This document shows positions 1-5,623 of a DNA stretch of 5,644 bases, piece after piece (the first letter of the stretch is position 1; each line of letters opens with the position of its first letter). The translations under genes were made by a program, and so were the position numbers. The DNA is from Methanothrix sp. (lineage in GTDB: Archaea; Halobacteriota; Methanosarcinia; Methanotrichales; Methanotrichaceae): NCBI GenBank assembly GCA_003162615.1, contig PMNG01000165.1, positions 13,565 to 19,208 on the forward strand, in the 5' to 3' direction. The notes below the pieces were generated by a model, which was given only the letters and a program-made list of their open reading frames with translations, ran no database searches and was not told the origin of the DNA.

Positions 1-73
1 TAAGCGTTGAGCAACCGCAGAGCGGCTCTATACATGTGGCTGGCTCAGGTCGAGATGAAGGTCGGGGTGGGTT

Positions 74-262
74 ATGTTTCTCGACCATCGGTCCTCGTTT
101 GTGAGCTATAAGAAGGGCCTCTACTTAACTCGTTCGAGCATATGCCTGAGGGCAGCTGCGCTCGGCCAGTCCGTCCCATGGGAGTCTTTCTTGGCCCTTG
201 TGGCTTTTTTGCTGGCGTTTTCACTTGGAAGCGTGGCAGTTCTTAAAAAGCTCAATCAATGA
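74..262 (+). pseudogene. Possible relic: C-terminal end of an ABC-2 type transporter permease
   Basis: This 62-codon open frame ends in one clear membrane segment (about residues 39-60, from ESFLALVAF to VAVLKKL) followed by a short basic tail. The stretch LRAAALGQSVPW just before it resembles the end of ABC-2 permeases (DrrB/NodJ type), where an 'LRAALLG' loop precedes the last transmembrane helix. Such permeases are usually 240-400 residues with six helices, so this would be only the final helix. The first ~22 residues do not look like a permease. In another frame at the window edge (from base 3) is a short VEQPQSGSIHVAG stretch that resembles the region after the Walker A motif of ABC ATPases, which would fit an ATPase-permease pair collapsed by deletion. 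No clear ribosome binding site precedes the ATG. It could instead be a small single-pass protein or a chance frame. The permease resemblance is from memory of the family, not alignment. Confidence 0.35.
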
Positions 263-305
263 AGTAGCCGTAACCAACCATGTTTCAGATTTGGATTTCT
301 GGTAA

Positions 306-581
306 TGTCGATTCCAATTATCCCGGTATTTAACTTCTAGTTTAGCTGGACTGTCCGTCGCAGCGTACATGGTATCCAGGTACATGGAGACATACTTTGT
401 ACAAGAGCCCCACGCATATCTCGGAGCCGGTACATTCGTTTTTATTGTAGCTACTCCCCTACTGGGAATAGCTCAATTCAGGATAAAGGACAAGAAAATA
501 CGAATCATACACCGATGGTCAGGCCGTATTACAATGGTGCTCATCATAGCGACTATTCTTGCCGGAATCAGATGGTACTGA
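306..581 (+). pseudogene. Truncated cytochrome b561-like small membrane protein (C-terminal half)
   Basis: The frame is open from 306 to the stop at 579-581, but the first ATG is at 369 (70 residues). Membrane-like sequence (SLAGLSVAAYMVSRYM) already begins upstream of that ATG, at about base 339. The downstream part has two membrane segments (about residues 16-37 and 52-68 counted from the 369 ATG), each preceded by a histidine in a typical context: PHAYLG (His15) and IHRWSGR (His48). Small four-helix b561-like proteins of archaea, about 125 residues, use paired histidines to hold heme b. Here the first helix and its histidine are absent, and no ATG, GTG or TTG lies in frame between 306 and 368. 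A short frame starting at 305 (MSIPIIPVFNF, then stop) resembles a displaced N-terminus, which would suggest a frameshift. I read it as a decayed gene. A functional two-helix protein from 369 cannot be excluded. Confidence 0.5.
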
Positions 582-638
582 TGGTGTTAAGCTAGCATCC
601 TTCAAATTAAAGGTGTTTTGGCTAAATTCGCATATTGG

Positions 639-652
639 TTTTAGATTTTTTT
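639..652 (+). terminator. T-tract, candidate archaeal intrinsic terminator
   Basis: Two plus-strand T-runs lie close together: four T at 639-642 and seven T at 646-652, about 60 bases beyond the stop of the b561-like relic. Archaeal RNA polymerase can stop at T-rich tracts without a strong hairpin, so this could once have ended that transcript and may still insulate the polyamine gene downstream. There is no strong stem just before it. Confidence 0.35.
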
Positions 653-705
653 ATCAATCTATCTCTCTAATTCCCTGATATCACCATCAATTTGAGCGTA
701 GTGAA

Positions 706-722
706 CCTATACGAAGTATAGG
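706..722. repeat. Perfect 7-bp inverted repeat, 3-base loop
   Basis: CCTATAC (706-712) and GTATAGG (716-722) are exact reverse complements around a GAA spacer. The repeat lies 108 bases before the start of the amidase-deiminase gene. It could be a protein binding site or a small hairpin, or what remains of an inserted element. Nothing in the sequence decides between these. Confidence 0.5.
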
Positions 723-733
723 CATTGAAGATA

Positions 734-760
734 AAATTGGTCTTTAAAGATCTCCAAATT
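734..760. repeat. Imperfect palindrome upstream of the agmatine gene, operator-like
   Basis: The core TCTTTAAAGA (741-750) is a perfect 10-bp palindrome. It is flanked by AAATTGG on the left (734-740) and TCTCCAAATT on the right (751-760), which pair with small bulges, giving arms of about 12 bases centred on 745/746. Its position 70-97 bases before the start codon suits an operator or an extended promoter element. The AT-rich core could also act as a TATA-like element. The regulator, if any, is unknown. Confidence 0.35.
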
Positions 761-778
761 GAACGTTCCGTCAGAATC

Positions 779-788
779 GTTATTTAGT
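779..788 (+). promoter_or_regulatory. Weak candidate TATA element for the amidase-deiminase gene
   Basis: The AT-rich stretch around GTTATTTAGT would put transcription start near 805-812, about 25 bases downstream, leaving a leader of about 20 bases that still contains the GTGAG ribosome site at 821-825. The match to the archaeal TATA consensus (TTTATATA) is poor. The palindrome core at 741-750 is an alternative that would give a leader of about 60 bases. Confidence 0.2.
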
Positions 789-830
789 TAAACCGAGAAC
801 CCACTTATTGTCGGTCCAAAGTGAGAAAAG

Positions 831-2777
831 ATGAACAAAGTCACCATCGGTCTGATTCAGACATCCGTCTCGGAGAATACCAACCATAACCTGCAAAGGG
901 CAGTGGCTAAAGCCAAAGAAGCAATTGCCAAAGGGGCGCAGATAATATGTCTCCAAGAGCTGTACAGGACTATCTACTTCCCTCAAGCGGAGGACGTCGA
1001 CGCCGCATGCTTTGCTGAGACTATCCCCGGAGAATCGACCGATGCCTTCGCGGTCATAGCCAAAAAATACGGTGTGGTAATCATTGTCCCCTTGTTTGAA
1101 AAGGATGAAAAAGGCAGCTACTTCAACTCCGTAGCAGTCATCGATGCTGATGGAAGGGTGTTGCCCACTTACCATAAGGTGCATATCCCTCACGATCCCC
1201 TGTTTTACGAGAAGAACTACTTCCAAGACGGCCTGGATTTCAAGGTCTACGACACGCGCTACGCGCGCTTGTCCGTTCTCATCTGCTATGACCAGTGGTT
1301 CCCAGAAGCTGCCAGGATCGTTGCTCTAAAAGGCGCAGATATCATATTCTATCCCACGGCCATCGGCTGGATCAAGGGAGAAGGGATGCCGCCCGAGGGA
1401 GACTGGCATGATGCCTGGGAGACTGTTCAGCGGGGCCATGCCATAGCTAACGGAGTCCACGTCGCTGCAGTGAACAGAGTGGGCCAGGAAGGCGACCTGA
1501 TCTTCTGGGGCAGTTCCTTTGTCTGTGACTCCTTTGGACAGGTCATCAAGCGGGCGAGCGATAAGGAAGAAGAGGTCTTAGTCGTGGAGGTCGACCTGGA
1601 TAAGAACAGTGAGGTCCAAGAGGGCTGGGGCTTTTTCAGGAACAGGAGGCCGGAGACCTATGGCTCGCTTGTCGATGCCAAAAGGCCTTGCCGATTTCAG
1701 GCAGCACCGGACCAACCCAATCTGGCCAGCCGGCTATGCCTTCGAGGAACTCCTCTAAGGCTGGGCTATCACATGCCCGCCGAGTGGGAACGGCACGATG
1801 CCATTTGGCTCTCCTGGCCTTACGATCGGGACAGCTTCCCGGAGATCGATCGAGTGGAGAAGGCCTATGTTTCCTTAATTAAGGCTATCCACAATAGTGA
1901 GACTGTCAACTTGTTGGTCACCAACGAGACGATGAAGACAAGAGTTGTGGATCTTCTCAATAAAGCCGGAATAAATCCGCAGCTTCTCCGGCTACACCAG
2001 ATCGACTACGCCGACGTCTGGTTCAGGGACTACGGCCCCACCTTCGTCGTCAATCGGGCCAGTAATAAGCTGGCTATGGTCGCTTGGATCTTCAACGCTT
2101 GGGGAGAGAAGTACACATCACTGATGAAGGACTCCGGAATACCGTGTCTGATAAATGAGGAGTTGAAGCTGGAATGTTTCCAGCCCGGCATAGTTCTCGA
2201 AGGTGGATCAATCGACGTCAACGGCAAAGGAACTGTTTTGACGACAGAGCAGTGCCTACTTAACAGGAACAGAAACCCACAGCTTTCGAGAGCAGAGATC
2301 GAAAGCTACCTTCATGAGTATCTGGGCACAAATAAGGTCATCTGGCTGAAAGAGGGCATCGTCGGTGACGATACCGACGGCCACGTAGACGACGTGGCTA
2401 GGTTTGTGGGCCCTAACACTGTTTTATGCGCATACGAGGAGGACGTAGCGGATGAAAATTACGGGGTACTCAAGGAGAACTACGAGATCCTTTGCGCCTC
2501 CTTGGACCAGGATGGAAATGAACTTCGGGTGATCAAGCTCCCCATGCCCGGCTTTGTGGGCGATGACGAACGCCTGCCCGCCAGCTACACCAACTTCTAC
2601 ATCGGGAACGACGTTGTTCTGGTGCCCACCTTCGGCCATAAAAATGACCTGAAGGCAACGAGGATAATTCAAGCGGCAATCCCGGATAGAAGAGTTGTTG
2701 CGATAAATTGCAGGGAGCTGGTGTATGGCCTCGGAACACTCCACTGCATAAGCCAGCAACAACCGGCTCTTAGGTAG
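831..2777 (+). CDS. Bifunctional N-carbamoylputrescine amidase / agmatine deiminase fusion (AguB-AguA)
   Basis: This 648-residue cytosolic protein joins two putrescine-pathway enzymes. Residues 1-283 are a nitrilase-superfamily amidase of the AguB type, with the catalytic triad Glu43 (LQELY), Lys116 (YHKVHIP) and Cys152 (ICYDQWFPEA). AguB hydrolyses N-carbamoylputrescine to putrescine, CO2 and ammonia. Residues ~308-648 are agmatine deiminase (PAD_porph family), which turns agmatine into N-carbamoylputrescine and ammonia. The family's signature sites are all visible: MPAEWE at 315-320, WFRDYGP with Asp400, LEGGS with Glu457, DGHVDD with His518 and Asp520, and the nucleophile Cys639 in GTLHCISQQQP. 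Each half has the normal length of the free enzyme, joined by only about 25 linker residues. The start is supported by GTGAG at 821-825 and by the usual nitrilase opening (VTIGLIQ). No good internal start exists for a separate deiminase. Upstream agmatine synthesis (arginine decarboxylase) is not in this window. Confidence 0.95.
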   Translation: MNKVTIGLIQTSVSENTNHNLQRAVAKAKEAIAKGAQIICLQELYRTIYFPQAEDVDAACFAETIPGESTDAFAVIAKKYGVVIIVPLFEKDEKGSYFNSVAVIDADGRVLPTYHKVHIPHDPLFYEKNYFQDGLDFKVYDTRYARLSVLICYDQWFPEAARIVALKGADIIFYPTAIGWIKGEGMPPEGDWHDAWETVQRGHAIANGVHVAAVNRVGQEGDLIFWGSSFVCDSFGQVIKRASDKEEEVLVVEVDLDKNSEVQEGWGFFRNRRPETYGSLVDAKRPCRFQAAPDQPNLASRLCLRGTPLRLGYHMPAEWERHDAIWLSWPYDRDSFPEIDRVEKAYVSLIKAIHNSETVNLLVTNETMKTRVVDLLNKAGINPQLLRLHQIDYADVWFRDYGPTFVVNRASNKLAMVAWIFNAWGEKYTSLMKDSGIPCLINEELKLECFQPGIVLEGGSIDVNGKGTVLTTEQCLLNRNRNPQLSRAEIESYLHEYLGTNKVIWLKEGIVGDDTDGHVDDVARFVGPNTVLCAYEEDVADENYGVLKENYEILCASLDQDGNELRVIKLPMPGFVGDDERLPASYTNFYIGNDVVLVPTFGHKNDLKATRIIQAAIPDRRVVAINCRELVYGLGTLHCISQQQPALR

Positions 2778-2850
2778 AACTTATGATCACAGTGAATGAT
2801 AATCGCAGTTGGGGAGTTTCGACTCTTTTAGGAACCGTTCATACAACGCC

Positions 2851-2919
2851 ACAGGTAGACATAGTAGTACTAAGCTCGGAATATTGATATTACCTGTATT
2901 ACTATGACGACTATTCCGA
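2851..2919. repeat. Three interleaved inverted repeats
   Basis: Three pairs of reverse-complement arms occur in the order A-B-C-A'-B'-C'. Pair A is ACAGGTA (2851-2857) with TACCTGT (2891-2897). Pair B is CATAGTAGTA (2860-2869) with TATTACTATG (2897-2906), with one G-T position. Pair C is TCGGAATA (2876-2883) with TATTCCGA (2912-2919). Because the pairs cross, an RNA could form only one stem at a time unless it folds as a pseudoknot. TAGTACTA (2865-2872) is an extra palindrome inside. Function is unknown; this could be a relic of a small mobile element, a site for a DNA-binding protein, or chance in AT-rich DNA. Confidence 0.4.
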
Positions 2920-2933
2920 ACCAATAATAGCGT

Positions 2934-3059
2934 CTAAGCACATTTAATTAAACTTAAATAGTTTAAAATACCCATAATCTATTGGAGCCTCCGAACTATA
3001 CACCCCAATTGATCTCGAAGGCTCTCCTCCCTTCATTCAGGATCGATTCTTGTGCTTAG
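2934..3059. repeat. Nested inverted repeats able to form a three-way junction
   Basis: Outer arms CTAAGCACA (2934-2942) and TGTGCTTAG (3051-3059) are a perfect 9-bp pair. They enclose two local hairpins. One is TTAAACT/AGTTTAA (2948-2954/2960-2966, loop of 5). The other is GAGCCTCCGA/TCGAAGGCTC (2985-2994/3015-3024), with one mismatch in ten and a loop of 20. The three stems are compatible with each other. The block could be a structured 3' RNA, a small non-coding RNA or a short inverted-repeat element. No flanking target duplication is visible, and no strand can be preferred. Confidence 0.35.
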
Positions 3060-3086
3060 CAATTTTTGGCCGGTTCTCTCATGAGT

Positions 3087-3464
3087 TCACTTTGTCGAAA
3101 CGTTCAGAGGGCGTCTTCTGTAGCGGCCAAGCTCTAAAATTATTATTGCATTTTGTATAGTATTTTCATTAACAGAACCTAGAAAATCCTTAAGAACTTC
3201 GTTAAGCTCTTTGGCGGTGTACTCGAAAGGCAATCTGAGGATAATTGCTCCTGGGTGATCCGGATACCGAAGAATAGAGCCAAAATCCAAGTCTCTGGTA
3301 ATTACAACTCTGCCTGTCCTCTGGGCGTATGCGATGATTTCGCTATCTTTAGCGTATCTCATTCCCAGATCCCTCACGTCCTTCACGTCAAAATCTAAGG
3401 CGCGGAGGATATCTGCGCTTGATCTGGGCATATCAGCATCCAGGAGAAATTTGAGCTCATGCAT
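3087..3464 (-). CDS. DUF5615 family PIN-like toxin of a toxin-antitoxin pair
   Basis: The 125-residue protein matches the DUF5615 (PIN-like, Mut7-C related) pattern of acidic residues expected to hold metal ions for RNA cleavage. These are Asp9 and Asp11 in FLLDADMP, Asp40 and Glu42 in KDSEII, and Asp58 and Asp60 in VVITRDLDFG. The following GAIILRL strand and the basic C-terminal end (LGRYRRRPL) are also typical, and the length is normal for the family. The start ATG overlaps the antitoxin's stop by 8 bases, so translation is probably coupled; a purine-rich stretch inside the antitoxin end could also serve as ribosome site. By analogy to VapC-like toxins, it is inferred to be a ribonuclease held inactive by its partner. 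The actual RNA target cannot be read from sequence. Confidence 0.88.
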   Translation of the reverse strand: MHELKFLLDADMPRSSADILRALDFDVKDVRDLGMRYAKDSEIIAYAQRTGRVVITRDLDFGSILRYPDHPGAIILRLPFEYTAKELNEVLKDFLGSVNENTIQNAIIILELGRYRRRPLNVSTK

Positions 3465-3678
3465 AAGCGCTTATCTCTTCTCCAGCAATTATTCGGGCAG
3501 CATAAGCCAGAGCGGCCAGAACGTCCTCTCTTTCCAGGTCGTACTCCTTTGTGATCTCGTCGATCTCCATGCCACCTGCCAGAGAGCCCAGAATTATCTC
3601 GACGGGTACGCGAGTGTCCTTTATTATCGGCTTTCCATGCCTCACTGCCGGATCGATTACAATCCTATCTTCGTACAT
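3457..3678 (-). CDS. DUF433 family antitoxin
   Basis: This 73-residue protein has the DUF433 pattern: an N-terminal strand (RIVIDPAV), then HGKPIIKDTRVPV (about residues 14-26), then a helix-turn-helix-like segment (EIILGSLAGG to EDVLAALAYAARI). DUF433 proteins pair with DUF5615 toxins, presumably neutralising them and binding their own promoter. The ATG at 3676-3678 was chosen because it gives the normal family length and has GAGG (3687-3690) eight bases upstream. The frame stays open up to an ATG at 3900, but those 74 extra residues look unlike the family and would put the start far from a good ribosome site. The gene leads the operon and overlaps the toxin by 8 bases (ATGCATGA). Confidence 0.88.
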   Translation of the reverse strand: MYEDRIVIDPAVRHGKPIIKDTRVPVEIILGSLAGGMEIDEITKEYDLEREDVLAALAYAARIIAGEEISAYA

Positions 3679-3686
3679 CTGGATAT

Positions 3687-3690
3687 CCTC
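3687..3690 (-). promoter_or_regulatory. Ribosome binding site of the antitoxin gene
   Basis: On the minus strand GAGG sits eight bases before the ATG at 3678, good Shine-Dalgarno spacing. It decides the short start for the DUF433 protein over the distant in-frame ATG at 3900. Confidence 0.6.
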
Positions 3691-3719
3691 AGTTTGATGA
3701 GATGAAATGAGCATCATGA

Positions 3720-3729
3720 GGATAAATCC
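3720..3729 (-). promoter_or_regulatory. Candidate promoter (TATA-like) of the toxin-antitoxin operon
   Basis: On the minus strand, ACAAAAGGATTTATCC contains a TATA-like GATTTATC preceded by an A-rich, BRE-like stretch. Start of transcription about 25 bases downstream, near 3698, would give a leader of about 20 bases that includes the GAGG ribosome site. GGATTTATCC is also nearly palindromic, which would suit autoregulation by the antitoxin. The match is suggestive only. Confidence 0.3.
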
Positions 3730-3970
3730 TTTTGTGAAGCTGGTTAATTTTTCTTCTACAATCCAAGCGAGTCGATCCTTCAGGCTGAGAAAGGATTCCT
3801 GAATGGACAAAGGTTCGTCGGCAAGATTGCCCCAGAAAAGAATCCTTGACACAGAGATGTTACTGGAGGTCATTGGTTCTGGTAATAAATCACTGACCAT
3901 GGTAGACAGGAATGGCTGTGGTGTAGTCGGATTATCTCTCCAATTGAGATTAAGATTTAGATTTTTCTGA
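3730..3970. other. Intergenic region between SWIM gene and toxin-antitoxin operon
   Basis: No convincing gene is seen here. The antitoxin frame remains open across 3679-3900 but looks non-homologous. Just after the SWIM gene stop is AT-rich, repetitive sequence (3950-3967, GATTTAGATTTTT type on the plus strand). Next to it is a weak 5-bp hairpin, ATCTC/GAGAT (3934-3938/3946-3950). On the minus strand there is no T-tract, so a terminator for the SWIM gene is not evident and read-through into the toxin-antitoxin operon is possible. Confidence 0.4.
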
Positions 3971-5623
3971 TTAGAGAACCTTCATCTCATCGATGAAAGC
4001 TGGCCTCCTACGGTTTTCCTGCCTCAGCAAACCGATGAACTCTGCGAACTCACTCTCGAATCCTCTTATCTCGCCCATCTTCCTGAGATGGGATACAACC
4101 TCCTGGTAGTGCCTCCTCCCAGTTTCATTTCCCGCAAACGAATGGATCAGCTCGCGGTATGCCTGGAAATATTCATTGGGGTAGCGGCCTGCCAGGTCTT
4201 TATGATAATTCGCCAGGAGGGAGAGACTCCTTGACTCCAGTACCCTCTTGAGGGCTACGTCGTACAGCTTTTCCCTCAAATAAACATCAATTAATCTGGA
4301 TATACCAAAACGATCTTGGGAAAGGCTATCGATAATTCCTGGTAAGATTTCTTTCCAGGACCCTGAGGATGATGCTTTCAGTGCTTCATAGTATTTCCAC
4401 TCATTTATATTTAGGAATAGCCATAGCAGATTCTCTGTGTACTTCTCGGGATTAGAGTGCTCGTAGATCTCGCTTAAGAATTCCCGGATAGGTCTCATTT
4501 GATAATCAGGATAGAGGGATAAGCATTCCCCCGCCACCTTTACGGATTGCTCAAGCTTACCGTCTTCTTTGAGAGCCCTGGCATACGATAGGCATAGATC
4601 CGAGCTATATCTATAATATTGTTCCATGAGGTCATAGTAGTCGTTCTTCCTCCCTAGATCCCATAGCAGTCGTAGCTTTGTTGAGACAAGCTCCAATCTT
4701 CGGTAATTAGCATGCACTGCATTTTGGGCATCAGGTATCTCCTCCTGCATGTAGGGCTCCAGGAGGTCCAGCCAGTACTTGCGGTCCTCTCTGGATTCAA
4801 ATAGCTCCTCCAGCGAGTGGAGGTAATCATCTTCGAAATATTGAGGGTCATTAATATATTTCTCGAAGAGATACTTTATATAAACCCTCTTTGCCTTCGC
4901 ATCCAGACCAGCATTTTTTATGCAAGCGACATAACTGTTCAGATAATTAGAGAACTTACTTTCGTAGTAGCCGCTGGATTCGTCTATAGATTCCATCCTC
5001 TCATCGATGCTCTCAAAGAGGGCCTGGTAGATCTTAGCTGCCTCCAGAAAGCTCTTTTTATTTATGTTGATTTCAGCCAATTGCTCAAAGGGGGAGAAAT
5101 CAACTTCAAGACCATAGAAGATATCGTCTTCGTATATTCCAGTCTCTCTGTAAAGCTTGCCAATCTCTCTCTTATAGTCATGAATGCTCTTCAGATCACC
5201 GCTTCTGGAAAACCAGGTCATGAAATGGGTCCTCAGGGGGTGGAGTAGCTCCATCTCACCGCGCAGGAAATCCCTCAGCTCCTCTGGGTCTGCTTCTTTC
5301 AGTAAGGCCTCAGCAGCCTCATGATCCTGCCTGCTCCTGGCCATCATGATCTCGATTTCTTCTTTGTTATCGAGCATCGACAAAAGGACAGCAACTATAT
5401 GCTTACAGTATCCTTCCAGGTCGTAAGGGCAGTTGCACTCGGCTGATATCCCATTCTTTAGATCTATCTTAACATTGTACGTCTTGCTACCTTGAACCTC
5501 AGCTATCACTCCTGTGGAAGACGCCTCCAAGATATTCATCCGACCTTCGTCGAGGTACCTCTTACCACGTTCAAAAGATGCCTCAGTACATAGTTCTCTT
5601 ATTCTGTCGATTCCTAAATCCAT
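3971..5623 (-). CDS. SWIM zinc-finger protein with helical (TPR-like) C-terminal region
   Basis: The 550-residue protein has a clear SWIM zinc finger near the N-terminus: Cys63-x-Cys65-x7-Cys73-x-His75 (ECNCPYD, then GYCKH). It is preceded by the usual lead-in ASFERGKRYLDEGR (15-28) and two predicted strands. SWIM domains bind zinc and are linked to DNA or protein binding, for example in Snf2-type ATPases, MuDR transposases and the Sws1 recombination factors. Residues ~100-550 are almost entirely helical, with TPR-like stretches at about 191-208 (FLEAAKIYQALFE) and 344-373 (YARALKEDGKLEQ, then CLSLYPDY). The ending, in which RRRPAFIDEMKVL follows a run of helices, is what full-length members of this group show, so I take the gene as complete. 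No helicase or nuclease motif is visible. No clear ribosome site lies in the 21 bases left upstream, so it may be leaderless. Function unknown; a scaffold or nucleic-acid-associated role is an inference. Confidence 0.85.
   Translation of the reverse strand: MDLGIDRIRELCTEASFERGKRYLDEGRMNILEASSTGVIAEVQGSKTYNVKIDLKNGISAECNCPYDLEGYCKHIVAVLLSMLDNKEEIEIMMARSRQDHEAAEALLKEADPEELRDFLRGEMELLHPLRTHFMTWFSRSGDLKSIHDYKREIGKLYRETGIYEDDIFYGLEVDFSPFEQLAEININKKSFLEAAKIYQALFESIDERMESIDESSGYYESKFSNYLNSYVACIKNAGLDAKAKRVYIKYLFEKYINDPQYFEDDYLHSLEELFESREDRKYWLDLLEPYMQEEIPDAQNAVHANYRRLELVSTKLRLLWDLGRKNDYYDLMEQYYRYSSDLCLSYARALKEDGKLEQSVKVAGECLSLYPDYQMRPIREFLSEIYEHSNPEKYTENLLWLFLNINEWKYYEALKASSSGSWKEILPGIIDSLSQDRFGISRLIDVYLREKLYDVALKRVLESRSLSLLANYHKDLAGRYPNEYFQAYRELIHSFAGNETGRRHYQEVVSHLRKMGEIRGFESEFAEFIGLLRQENRRRPAFIDEMKVL

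Larger units (their letters stand above)
2778..3086. other. Convergent intergenic region, no gene, rich in inverted repeats
   Basis: This 309-base stretch lies between the plus-strand amidase-deiminase gene and the minus-strand toxin gene, so it is a shared 3' region. I see no protein-like frame and no tRNA. A modest T-run on the plus strand (2826-2829, in GACTCTTTTAGG) could help end the amidase-deiminase transcript. The remainder is AT-rich and holds the two clusters of inverted repeats listed separately (2851-2919 and 2934-3059). Confidence 0.6.

Noticed and set aside
706..722. Resemblance to a loxP-type recombination site (TATACGAAGT)
   Set aside because: Only one short stretch matches, the arm and spacer lengths differ from loxP (13-8-13), and no recombinase gene is present.
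780..1226. Long minus-strand open frame (148 codons) opposite the amidase start
   Set aside because: It is antisense to the conserved AguB nitrilase domain, shows no recognisable domain, and is explained by the codon bias of the real gene.
2934..3059. Intact insertion element bounded by the 9-bp inverted repeat
   Set aside because: No target-site duplication flanks the ends and there is no transposase frame. It is kept only as a structured repeat.
3334..3705. Plus-strand open frame of 123 codons
   Set aside because: It lies opposite the toxin and antitoxin coding sequences, which carry clear family motifs; its serine-rich translation looks like a mirror of those genes.
4817..5248. Plus-strand open frame of 143 codons, partly hydrophobic
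   Set aside because: It is antisense to the SWIM protein's helical region, and its hydrophobic runs come from the reverse complement of Glu/Lys-rich codons.
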